The notes beneath the pieces are model-generated. The model was given only the letters and a program-made list of their open reading frames with translations, ran no database searches and was not told the origin of the DNA. Positions 17,750 to 25,961 of a DNA stretch of 64,000 nt are shown here, piece by piece; the first letter of the stretch is position 1; each line of letters begins with the position of its first letter. The DNA is from Streptomyces aurantiacus (GTDB lineage: Bacteria > Actinomycetota > Actinomycetes > Streptomycetales > Streptomycetaceae). Where the stretch lies: NCBI RefSeq assembly GCF_027107535.1, contig NZ_CP114283.1, positions 3,348,001 to 3,412,000 on the forward strand. Direction: 5' to 3'. The translations under genes and the position numbers were made by a program.

Positions 17750-18067
17750 TCAGGACGCGGACAGCTCGGTGCTGACCGTCCGGGCCGCGGTCACCAGGTT
17801 CTCCGGGGAGGCCCGGGTCTCGGGTCAGGCGCGGGTCTTCAGACCGCAGTCGGGATCGACCCACCGCCGTTCGGCCGTAATGGCCTCAAGTCCCTTGCGG
17901 AGCAGGGCTGCCGCCTCGCCCGTGCTCGGCACACGCGGGGAGGGGATGTCGTACACACCGGGTCCGGCCTCGCGCGGACAGCCGCGTTCGGCCGGCTCCC
18001 GGGCGACCTGCACGTGCGAGCGGGCCGCCTCCAGGCTGATGAATCCCGTCGACGGCGTGGTGGCCCC
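17750..18067 (-). pseudogene. metE: Remnant of metE (cobalamin-independent methionine synthase), C-terminal end
   Basis: The minus strand encodes about 100 residues that match the catalytic C-terminus of MetE as I know it: [32 protein letters not shown], then [20 protein letters not shown] with the zinc-ligand Cys. A TGA interrupts the frame after KTRA where MetE normally has Trp, and the frame then continues PETRASPENLVTAARTV to the usual end. The N-terminal 85-90 percent of the gene is absent. The fragment abuts the stop codon of the SDR gene. It is a dead fragment left by a deletion or rearrangement. Confidence 0.85.
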
Positions 18068-18835
18068 CTACCGGGCGACGTAGCCGCCGTCGACGGGGAG
18101 GGCGACGCCGACGACGAAGCCGGCTCCGGGGCTGCACAGCCACAGGACGGCCTGGGCGATCTCCTCGGCGGTGCCGAGACGGTTGATGGGCTGGTTGGCC
18201 TCGGCCTCGGCGCGGTCGAGTTCTCCCTTGCCGATCATGTCGCTGACCATGGGCGTGTCGATCGTGCCGGGGCAGACGGCGTTGATGCGGATGCCTCGTG
18301 GCGCGTATTCGAGGGCGGCGCTGGTGGTCAGGCCGATCACACCGTGCTTGGCGGCGTGGTACGAGGCGCGGCCGGGGAGACCGACGAGACCGCCGAGTGA
18401 GGAGCAGTTGACGACGGCTCCGCTGCCTTGGGCGCGCATGTGCCGCAGTTCGTGCTTCATGCAGGCCCACACGCCGCGGAGGTTGATGGCGTTGACGCGG
18501 TCGAACCGTTCGGCGGGTTCGTCGGCGGCGTCGCTGGGCGGGATCTGGATGCCGGCGTTGTTGTACGCCATGTCGAGGCGGCCGAAGGTCTCCACGGCCC
18601 GGTCGACCGAGGCGGCGACCTGGTCCTCGTCGGTGACATCACAGGTGAGGCCGAGGACCCTGTGGCCCGCGTCGGTCAGTTCCTTCGTGGCCGCGTTCAG
18701 GGCGGCTTCGTCGATGTCGGTGAGGGCGACCGCGGCCCCGGACTCCGCGAAGGCGCGGGCGGTCGCCAGGCCCATACCGGAGCCGGCTCCGGTGACGAGG
18801 GCGACCTGGCCGGCGAAGTCGTAGGTGGGATTCAC
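18068..18835 (-). CDS. Short-chain dehydrogenase/reductase
   Basis: A 255-residue classical SDR. GTG 18835 follows AGGAG at 9 bp. The cofactor motif TGAGSGMG is near residue 15, with NNAG, catalytic Ser in the CSSLGGLVG segment, YHAAKHG (Tyr and Lys), and the C-terminal PVDGGYVAR. Asp in the TDIDEA segment after the second strand favours NAD. It is the last gene of a minus-strand redox group, 228 bp after the lipoprotein gene, and runs into the metE remnant. The substrate is unknown. Confidence 0.9.
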   Translation of the reverse strand: MNPTYDFAGQVALVTGAGSGMGLATARAFAESGAAVALTDIDEAALNAATKELTDAGHRVLGLTCDVTDEDQVAASVDRAVETFGRLDMAYNNAGIQIPPSDAADEPAERFDRVNAINLRGVWACMKHELRHMRAQGSGAVVNCSSLGGLVGLPGRASYHAAKHGVIGLTTSAALEYAPRGIRINAVCPGTIDTPMVSDMIGKGELDRAEAEANQPINRLGTAEEIAQAVLWLCSPGAGFVVGVALPVDGGYVAR

Positions 18836-19063
18836 GTCGTGTGTCTCCTGTCGTGGATCGGGGACCGTGCGCTGGCCACGATGCGGCCGCTGCCGGAGGT
18901 GCCGCGCACGGTGAGAGCGGCGGCCGTGACCGGGTTGGTGGACCGCGGGATCACCGGGAACAGGACCAGGGCGGTCGCCGCGGCGGCGCATGCGGTCGGG
19001 CCAAGGGGGACAGGGCAGCCGTCGGAGCGGGCGCCGGGGAGGGGCCACCTGGCTGCGGAAAGG

Positions 19064-19615
19064 TCAGGAGGCGTCTTCGACGGTGACCCTGACCTCGTCG
19101 TTGTCGGCGAGTTGTGCCGTGGCGCCTTCGGGCATGTGGCCCAGGACGATCAGGTCGTTGCCGGGGCTGGGGGAACCGTCGCGGTAGTAGATGGCGAGGT
19201 TGCCCCAGGGCGCGTAGTAGGCGAGGTCGCCGGTACGGGGATGGACTCCGTCGGGGGCACCGGAGGTGGACAGCCGGCGGGGCAGGTCGGCGATCTTCTC
19301 GTTCCGGTGGAAGTCGGTCAGGTTCAGGGTGAGCGGGAGCTGGGCGGCGAAGTCCCGGGCGGCGGCGCTGTCGTTGAGCGTGGCGTCGACCGGGGTGCCG
19401 TCGATGGTGATCCGGATCTTCATGGCGGTGTACCTGCCAGGGGGTGTGGTGGGTGCGGGACTCGGCGTCCTCCGCTCCGGGGTGTTCGGGGACGTGGACG
19501 TCGCCCCGGAAGAGGACTGGGGGGACGGCGAGCTTTCGGCACAGGCGGTCACGGCAAGCAGGAGAGCCGCGGCCACGGCACCACGGGCGAGGCCGAGAGG
19601 GGCGGCCGAGGTCAT
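19064..19615 (-). CDS. Lipoprotein with cyclophilin-like fold domain
   Basis: 183 residues. The lipoprotein signal ends in VTAC, lipidated at Cys25. A Ser/Pro/Thr-rich linker (to about residue 62) carries a C-terminal cyclophilin-like domain (KIRITIDGTPVDATL, DFAAQLPLTL, GDLAYYAPWGNLAIYY). The latter is usually a free-standing cytoplasmic protein in bacteria and is found beside oxidoreductases; here it is fused to an export signal. It starts 2 bp after the SDR stop, so the two are coupled. Function is unknown; peptidyl-prolyl isomerase activity cannot be assumed. Confidence 0.8.
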   Translation of the reverse strand: MTSAAPLGLARGAVAAALLLAVTACAESSPSPQSSSGATSTSPNTPERRTPSPAPTTPPGRYTAMKIRITIDGTPVDATLNDSAAARDFAAQLPLTLNLTDFHRNEKIADLPRRLSTSGAPDGVHPRTGDLAYYAPWGNLAIYYRDGSPSPGNDLIVLGHMPEGATAQLADNDEVRVTVEDAS

Positions 19616-19617
19616 GG

Positions 19618-20295
19618 TCAGCCCGGCGTTTCGGTCGGCAGGACCTCGGCGTAGTGGCGGAAGCCGTCGCGCTCGGTGTGGATGCCGTACAGGCGCTCGG
19701 CCAGTGCGGCGGGGCTGCTGTGCTCGGCGTCGGGCCGGATGGCGCCGGGGACGATCAGCTGCGCGGCGTGGATGTTCTCCGGGGCCAGGGCGTCGTGGAG
19801 CATGCGGGCGTAGGCGCTTTCGGCGGCGAAGGCCACGGAGGTGCCGGCGACGTTCGGGTTGGGGCGTACGGCGCTGGAGCCGTTGACGAACAGCAGGGTG
19901 CCGCGGCCGAGTTCGCGCATACCGGGCAGGACGGCGTTCACCGCGGTGACGGGGCCCTTGACGGAGAAGGCGAGCGGGGCGTCGAGGTCGTCGGCTCTGG
20001 TGTCGAGGACCGGCCTCATGAAGTCGGCGCGGGGCACGGGGCTGTACTGGAGGATCTCGACGGGCCCAAGGGTGTCGGCGGCAGCGCGCAGGGCGGCAGT
20101 CAGGGAGGTGGGGTCGAGGACGTCGGCGGGGAAGCCGTGGGCCTGAACGCCGTCACGGGCCAGCCCGGCCGCCAGGTCGTCCAGGTTCTGGGCGGTGCGC
20201 GAGATCAGGGCGACGGAGTGGCCGGCCGCGGCGAAGCGTCGGGCGGTGGCGAGCCCGAGGCCGGGGCCGGCACCGATGAGAGCGAAGGTGGTCAC
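19618..20295 (-). CDS. SDR-family oxidoreductase
   Basis: 225 residues starting at GTG 20295, six bases after AAGGA. It has an N-terminal Rossmann motif IGAGPGLGLATA and a typical second strand SVALISRTA. The central part has QYSPVPRAD where classical SDRs have NNAG, then a reduced active-site region (VNGSSAVRPNPN, ESAYARML). The Tyr-x3-Lys signature is not clear. It may therefore be an atypical or non-catalytic SDR. It is encoded between the zinc dehydrogenase and the cyclophilin-like lipoprotein. Confidence 0.85.
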   Translation of the reverse strand: MTTFALIGAGPGLGLATARRFAAAGHSVALISRTAQNLDDLAAGLARDGVQAHGFPADVLDPTSLTAALRAAADTLGPVEILQYSPVPRADFMRPVLDTRADDLDAPLAFSVKGPVTAVNAVLPGMRELGRGTLLFVNGSSAVRPNPNVAGTSVAFAAESAYARMLHDALAPENIHAAQLIVPGAIRPDAEHSSPAALAERLYGIHTERDGFRHYAEVLPTETPG

Positions 20296-20371
20296 GGTGA
20301 GTCCTTGGTGGGAGGGGGCGCCGGGGCCGGACTGTGGATGCCCGGCCCCGGCGGTGGGACGGTTCACGGGT

Positions 20372-21388
20372 TCAGGGCGTCAGGAGGGCCTTGATGGCGC
20401 GGCGCTCGTCCATCGCCCTGTAGCCCTCGGCCACCTGCTCCAGCGGCAGAGTGAGGTCGAAGACCCTGCCCGGGTCGATCCTGCCGTCCAGGACACGGCC
20501 GATCAGGTCGGGCAGGAAGCGCCGGACCGGGGCGGGGCCGCCGCGCAGACCGACATGCGAGAAGAACAGCTCCTGGCCGTCGATCGCCACGTCGTGCGGG
20601 ACACCGACGAAGCCGACGCTGCCTCCGGGCCGTGCGCAGTGCAGGGCCTGCCGCATCGACTCGGAGGTGCCGACGCACTCCAGGACCGAGTCGGCGCCGA
20701 TGCCGTTCGTCAGTTCCTTCACACGGGCGGCACCTTCCTCACCGCGCTCGGTGACGATGTCGGTCGCGCCGAATTCGACGGCCAGCTTCTGGCGGGAGGA
20801 GTGCCTGCTCATGGCGATGATCCGCTCGGCGCCGAGCTCCTTGGCGGCGATGACACCGCACAGGCCGACCGCACCGTCACCGACGACCACGGCGGTCGAG
20901 CCCGGACCCACTTCGGCGGCGACGGCGGCGTACCAGCCGGTGCCCATCACATCGGAGACGGCCAGCAGGCTGGGCACCAGATCGCCGGACGGGTGCTCGT
21001 CGGTGGCGACGAGCGTGCCGTGGGCGTTGGGAATGCGGACGTAGTCGGCCTGGCAGGTGCTCATGAACTCCCGGTGCAGACAGCTGGACTGCCAGCCGGT
21101 CAGGCAGTTCGGGCAGGTGTTGTCCGAGGTGGCGAACGAGCCGACCACGAACTGGCCCGGCTTGACGTTGGTGACCTCGCTGCCGACCTCCTCGACGATG
21201 CCGACGTACTCGTGCCCCATCGGGTGGGGCTCGTCCACCGGCTCCGCGCCGCGGTAGGGCCACAGGTCCGAACCGCACACGCAGGTGGCGACCGTCCGGA
21301 TGACGGCGTCCGTCGGCCGGCTGATCCTCGGATCGTCCAGTTCCTCGAAGCGCACGTCGCCAGGTGCGTGAATGACTGCTCCGCGCAT
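20372..21388 (-). CDS. Zinc-dependent alcohol dehydrogenase (MDR family)
   Basis: 338 residues from ATG 21388 behind AAGGA. The catalytic zinc site is suggested by CVCGSDLWPYRG and GHEYVGIVEEVG. A structural-zinc-like cysteine cluster lies in CPNCLTGWQSSC, and the cofactor loop is VVGDGAVGLCG. It oxidises an alcohol or reduces an aldehyde with NAD(P). It is the first gene of the minus-strand operon with two SDRs and a lipoprotein. The divergent regulators start 183 bp away and are natural candidates to control it. Confidence 0.9.
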   Translation of the reverse strand: MRGAVIHAPGDVRFEELDDPRISRPTDAVIRTVATCVCGSDLWPYRGAEPVDEPHPMGHEYVGIVEEVGSEVTNVKPGQFVVGSFATSDNTCPNCLTGWQSSCLHREFMSTCQADYVRIPNAHGTLVATDEHPSGDLVPSLLAVSDVMGTGWYAAVAAEVGPGSTAVVVGDGAVGLCGVIAAKELGAERIIAMSRHSSRQKLAVEFGATDIVTERGEEGAARVKELTNGIGADSVLECVGTSESMRQALHCARPGGSVGFVGVPHDVAIDGQELFFSHVGLRGGPAPVRRFLPDLIGRVLDGRIDPGRVFDLTLPLEQVAEGYRAMDERRAIKALLTP

Positions 21389-21570
21389 GATGGTGCTTCC
21401 TTCGGTACGGGGACTGAGAGCCGCAGCCAGAGTCGGGAAAGGCTGCTCACGATCGAGCCTCACACGCGAGAGCGGGCGGGAAAAGCGGAGGAACCTTTCC
21501 CGGGAGAGGAACATCCAGGGAGGAAACTCTCCCCCCTTCCTCAGGTGCGATCGATGCAATGCTGGGAAGC

Positions 21571-22191
21571 ATGACCAGCAATGCCACCCTCGATGAACTG
21601 GGAGAACTCCTCAAGAAGCGCCGCGCGGAGCTGAGCCCGCGCACGGTGGGGCTGCCGGAGACGGGCGGGTCCCGCCGGGTCGAGGGACTGCGCCGGGAGG
21701 AGGTCGCCCAGCCGGCCTCGATCAGCACGGACCACTGCACGAGGTGTCACCGACTTCTCCCGTGTCCCGGAGAAGCACCGCAACTACCCCCGGCTCCTGT
21801 TCACCGATCCGGCGATGCGCGCTCTCCATACCGACTGGGAGACGGCAGCCCAGGTGACGGTGGCACAGGTACGTATGGAGGCGGCGAAGTACCCCGAGGC
21901 CCCCGGCTCATCGCACTGGTCGGTGAACTGTCCATGCGTGACCAGCAGTTCGCCCAGTGGTGGGGCGACCACAAGGCCGCCACCCGCACCGTGGGCACGA
22001 AGACCCTGATCCATCCGGTCGTGGGCGAGCTCACTCTCGACTGCGACACCCTCACCGCCAGTACCGACTCCGACCAGTACATGACGGTCTGGACCGCCGC
22101 CCCGGGCTCCTCCGCGCACGACGGACTGCGCATCCTCGCCTCCTGGGCCGCCGACCAGAACCTGCCGGCCTCGTCAGGATGGGAAGCATGA
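21571..22191 (+). pseudogene. Decayed duplicate of XRE/MmyB-type regulator
   Basis: This frame stays open for 206 residues but is not a working regulator. Its start (MTSNATLDELGELLKKRRAEL) and end (QQFAQWWGDHKAATRTVGTKT to ASWAADQNL) are almost identical to the intact gene that follows. An internal deletion of about 250 bp removed most of the helix-turn-helix and the whole linker. The junction shifts the frame for some 60 codons until a one-base loss near 21900 restores it. Leu in EEVAQLAS has become Pro. The stop overlaps the ATG of the intact copy. Confidence 0.85.
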
Positions 22192-23057
22192 CCAGCAACG
22201 TTCCTCTCAATGAGCTTGGGGAATTCCTCAAGAAGCGCCGCGCGGAGCTGAGTCCGCGCACGGTGGGGCTGCCGGAGACGGGCGGACCGCGCCGGGTGGA
22301 CGGGCTGCGCCGGGAGGAGGTCGCCCAGCTCGCCTCGATCAGCACGGACTACTACACGAGGCTTGAGCAGGGCCGTATGCAGGCGTCGGCTCCCGTCCTG
22401 GACACCATCGCCCGGGTCCTGCATCTGGACGACGACGAGCGGGGCTATCTGTTCCAGCTCGCGGGGAAGACCACCACCCGCACCCGGCGTCATGGCAGGC
22501 AGAAGGTCCAGCCGCAGCTGCAACGCGTGCTGGACGACCTCACCGCCACCCCGGCCATCGTGCAGGGGCGGCGCGGGGACGTCCTGGCGTGGAACGCGCT
22601 GGCGGCCGCGCTGGTCACCGACTTCTCCCAGGTACCGGAGAAGCACCGCAACTACCCCCGGCTCATCTTCACCGATCCGGTGATGCGCGGCCTGTACGCC
22701 GACTGGGAGAGCTCGGCGCGGATCGCCGTGGCGCAGCTGCGGATGGAGGCGGCCAGGTATCCCGAGGACCCCCGGCTGGTCGAGCTGGTCGGTGAACTGT
22801 CCACGCGTGACCAGCAGTTCGCCCAGTGGTGGGGCGACCACAAGGTCGCCGCCCGCACCGTGGGCACGAAGACCCTCAACCATCCGGTCGTCGGCGAACT
22901 CGTCCTGGACTGGGACACCCTCACTGCCAACACCGACCCCGACCAGCACCTCACCGTCTGGACCGCCGCCCCCGGTTCCCCCACCCACGAGCGGCTGCGC
23001 ATCCTCGCCTCCTGGGCCGCCGAGCAGAACCTGTCGCCCTCTTCGTCCCTCCGCTGA
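22188..23057 (+). CDS. XRE-family regulator with MmyB-like ligand-binding domain
   Basis: 289 residues. The N-terminal helix-turn-helix (EFLKKRRAEL, REEVAQLASISTDYYTRLEQGR) is followed by a MmyB-like domain (PAIVQGRRGDVLAWNALAAALV, NYPRLIFTDP, WWGDHKVAARTVGTK, GELVLDWDTL). Regulators of this type commonly control neighbouring oxidoreductase genes and may bind a lipid-like ligand. It starts inside the stop codon of a decayed tandem copy. Likely targets are the divergent dehydrogenase operon or the convergent MFS exporter. Confidence 0.9.
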   Translation: MTSNVPLNELGEFLKKRRAELSPRTVGLPETGGPRRVDGLRREEVAQLASISTDYYTRLEQGRMQASAPVLDTIARVLHLDDDERGYLFQLAGKTTTRTRRHGRQKVQPQLQRVLDDLTATPAIVQGRRGDVLAWNALAAALVTDFSQVPEKHRNYPRLIFTDPVMRGLYADWESSARIAVAQLRMEAARYPEDPRLVELVGELSTRDQQFAQWWGDHKVAARTVGTKTLNHPVVGELVLDWDTLTANTDPDQHLTVWTAAPGSPTHERLRILASWAAEQNLSPSSSLR

Positions 23058-23199
23058 CCGCGGCCCACGCCGGCCGACGGACTTCCCGGTCATTCCCGGG
23101 TGCGGTGGCGTGCCGACCCGGCAGTGCCCCGTGCCGTGAACTCACCTGCCGTCGGCCCGCGAGCGGGACCCGCTGATCGCGCGCGGGACGGGCACCGCG

Positions 23200-24444
23200 T
23201 CAGCCGACGTCCTGCGCGCGCGCCCCGACCGCCTGGTCCGTGGCTGTTCCTGGCTGGGGCTGGGGTGTCTCGGCGCGGGTGGCGTGCATCAGCGCGAGTG
23301 CGGTCAGCGGTACGAGGGTCAGCGCGGCCGCCACCGTGCCGACCAGCGGGGGTCCGGCCTGCCGCAGCGGTGAGGTCAGGGCGATTCCTGCCGTCCAGGA
23401 GCCGATGGCGATGCCCACGTTGGGCGCCGAGCCACTGAGGCCGGAGACGAGGTTGGGTGCGGAACCGGAGAAGCGCAGGGCCAGCGCGCCGAGCACTGGG
23501 GTCGCGGCGAAGCCGGTCGTCCCCATGAGCGTCACCAGGATGACGGCCGCCACGGGGCTCGGGGAGAGCAAGGTCAACAGCAGCAGGACCAGCGTGGTCG
23601 TGGCAGCGGAGGTGATGAGCGTGGCAAGGGGGCGCCGGTCACCCAGGCGCCCGCCGACCGTGGTGCCGAGCAGGGCTCCCAGGCCGTAGCCGGTCAGGAC
23701 CATGGGCACGGCCTCGGCGGGGACGCCGGCCCGTTCGGTGAGCAGGGGCGAGATGTAGCTGTACGTCGCCAGGACACCGCCCATCAGCAGCGTCATGGCA
23801 CTCAGCGTCAGCCAGACCCGCACATCCCGCAGCACGGCGAACTCGGCCCGGACACAAGGCGCTTCACGCCGCTCGTCGGCAGGTATGAACCGGCCGACGA
23901 CTGCCGCCGCGACGGCTGACAGCGCGGCCAGTACCCACAACGGCCCGCGCCAGCCCGACAGCTGTCCGAGCCACGAGCCCAGCGGTACGCCGGCCACGGT
24001 GGCCACGGTCAGGCCCCCCATGAGCATGCCCAGGGCCCGTGACGTCGCTGCCGGACCTGCCGCGGTCGTCGCCACGACCGCGCCGACACACCAGAAGGTG
24101 CCTGTGGCCAGCGCGGTCACCACACGGGCCGCGAGCACCAGCGCGAAGGACGAGCTGAGCGCGGCGGCCAGGTGGCCGAGGGAGAAGACGACGAGTGCGA
24201 GGACCAGTGTGGAGCGCCGGGGCAGGCGCAGCGTCGCGATGGCCATCGCCGGTGCCCCGACGACCATGCCGACGGCGAACACGGTGATCAGCAGACCCGC
24301 GTGAGACACGCTGACGCCCAGATCGCCGGCGATCTCGGGGAGCAGGCCCGCGATGACGAATTCGGTGGTGCCCATGAGGAACGTTCCGGCGGACAGCACC
24401 AGGACGACGAAGGGCAGCCTGCGGCCACCGGGCGGGGATGACAT
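23200..24444 (-). CDS. MFS drug/metabolite exporter (DHA1 type)
   Basis: 414 residues with 12 predicted membrane helices. The N-terminal signature is PFVVLVLSAGTFLMGTTEFVIAGLLPEIA, typical of the CmlR/AraJ-like DHA1 exporters, with the loop motif GAPAMAIATLRLPRR. ATG 24444 is chosen by the conserved N-terminus; AAGGAGAG lies a little far upstream. It converges with the XRE-type regulator. The substrate is unknown. Confidence 0.88.
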   Translation of the reverse strand: MSSPPGGRRLPFVVLVLSAGTFLMGTTEFVIAGLLPEIAGDLGVSVSHAGLLITVFAVGMVVGAPAMAIATLRLPRRSTLVLALVVFSLGHLAAALSSSFALVLAARVVTALATGTFWCVGAVVATTAAGPAATSRALGMLMGGLTVATVAGVPLGSWLGQLSGWRGPLWVLAALSAVAAAVVGRFIPADERREAPCVRAEFAVLRDVRVWLTLSAMTLLMGGVLATYSYISPLLTERAGVPAEAVPMVLTGYGLGALLGTTVGGRLGDRRPLATLITSAATTTLVLLLLTLLSPSPVAAVILVTLMGTTGFAATPVLGALALRFSGSAPNLVSGLSGSAPNVGIAIGSWTAGIALTSPLRQAGPPLVGTVAAALTLVPLTALALMHATRAETPQPQPGTATDQAVGARAQDVG

Positions 24445-24595
24445 GCGGTGGCACTCTCCTTGCGGGGCGGCGTGCGACCGCCGCGGGGTGGGGACGCCGA
24501 GAACATCGCATCGCACGGGCGTTCTGCGAGGGGGAGGAACCTCTCCCTGCTGCGTGACGGAACGGCGAGCGGCCGCATCCTCGGCAGCCGCCGCT

Positions 24596-25759
24596 TCACG
24601 GACAGAGAACCGCTGACGCGCTGTGCGGCGATTCGGACCCCCGGGAGGGAAGCGGCCGGTGGATCGGACCGGTGGCCTGTGACAGCGGCAGGCCCGTGCC
24701 CTGGCCGGTGTGGGCGATGATCTCCGCGGCGATGGACACCGCGGTCTCCTCGGGTGTGCGGGCCCCGATGTCGAGGCCGATCGGTGAGTGCAGTCTGGCG
24801 AGCTGTTCCGCGCGGACGTCGGCCTCCCGCAGGAGGCGAAGGCGTTCGGCGTGGGTGCGCCGGGACCCCATCGCACCGACATAGCCGACGGGCAGATCGA
24901 GCGCCAGGCGCAGCAGGGGAATGTCGAACTTGGCGTCGTGGGTGAGGACGCAGACAGCGGTGCGGGCGTCCACGTCGGTGCGCTCCAGGTAGCGGGGCGG
25001 CCAGTCGACGACGACCTCGTCCGCGTACGGGAAACGTGCGGTGGTGGCGAAGACGGGGCGGGCGTCGCAGACGGTGACGCGGTAGCCGAGGAAGGCCCCG
25101 GCCTGGCTGAGCGCGGCGGCGAAGTCGACGGCGCCGAAGACCAGCAGGCGCGGGCGGGACGCGTGGACGTGAACGAGGACGGTCAGAGGTTCGGGGCAGC
25201 CGTCGCCGTCCCCGCCGACCGTGACGCGGGCGGTCCGCCCGGATCGCAACAGGGCCGTGGCTTCTTCCGCCACCAGCCGGTCCGCCGCTCCGTCGGCCAG
25301 CGTGCCGTAGGTGACGCTGCCGCCGGCGAGGACGCTCAGGGTCGAGCCGAGGAGGTCGCGGGGGCCGTCCACGACCTGTGCCACGGCGGCGGGCCGTCCC
25401 TGGACGACATCGCAGAGGGCCGCGGCGAGGTGGGGCTGGGCCGCTGGATCCATGTGCTGGACGAGGACGTCGAGTTCTCCGCCGCAGGTCAGGCCGACGG
25501 CGAAGGCGTCGTCGTCGGAGTAGCCGAACCAGGCCCGCTGGGGGGCGCCCCCGTCGCGCAGCACCTGCCGGCACAGGTCGTAGACGACGCCCTCGACGCA
25601 GCCGCCGGAGATACTGCCGACCGCGTTGCCGTCCGCGTCCACCGCCACCGACGTACCCGCGGGCAGCGGTGCGCTGCCGGTGACGTCGACGACGGTGGCC
25701 AGGGCGAAGGGGCGGGCCTCGAGGCACCAGCGGTGCAGTGTCTCCGCGATGTTCAGCAT
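24596..25759 (-). CDS. XdhC/CoxI-family molybdenum-cofactor maturation factor
   Basis: 387 residues. ATG 25759 follows AAGGA at 8 bp. The N-terminal CoxI part has ATVVDVTGSAPLPAGTSVAV and SISGGCVEGVVYD. The C-terminal XdhC Rossmann part has LLVFGAVDFAAAL, VCVLTHDAKFDIPLL and YVGAMGSRRTHAERL. XdhC proteins bind molybdenum cofactor, help add its terminal sulfur and insert it into xanthine-dehydrogenase-type enzymes. It is encoded 202 bp downstream of the PaoC-like subunit, so that enzyme is its client. Confidence 0.92.
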   Translation of the reverse strand: MLNIAETLHRWCLEARPFALATVVDVTGSAPLPAGTSVAVDADGNAVGSISGGCVEGVVYDLCRQVLRDGGAPQRAWFGYSDDDAFAVGLTCGGELDVLVQHMDPAAQPHLAAALCDVVQGRPAAVAQVVDGPRDLLGSTLSVLAGGSVTYGTLADGAADRLVAEEATALLRSGRTARVTVGGDGDGCPEPLTVLVHVHASRPRLLVFGAVDFAAALSQAGAFLGYRVTVCDARPVFATTARFPYADEVVVDWPPRYLERTDVDARTAVCVLTHDAKFDIPLLRLALDLPVGYVGAMGSRRTHAERLRLLREADVRAEQLARLHSPIGLDIGARTPEETAVSIAAEIIAHTGQGTGLPLSQATGPIHRPLPSRGSESPHSASAVLCP

Positions 25760-25961
25760 GAACGGGTCCTTCGTGCAGGGGGTGGCGTGGGCGGGCCGCC
25801 GCCGCGCCGCCGGGGAGCGTTGCTGCACGCGGCGGCGGCCCTGGAGGGTCCGGCAGCCGGGCCGGGGGACCGTCCCCAACTGCCGTGCAGGCGTGGGGAC
25901 CCCCAGCCGGACGAGGAACGAGTGGCGCTGGGCCGCTCCGCAGTGGCCCGGGCCGCTCGAC

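Noticed and set aside
25872..25900. Hairpin GTCCCCA/TGGGGAC between paoC-like and xdhC-type genes
   Set aside because: The arms are only 7 bp with a 15-nt loop and the genes are probably co-transcribed; too weak to call a terminator.
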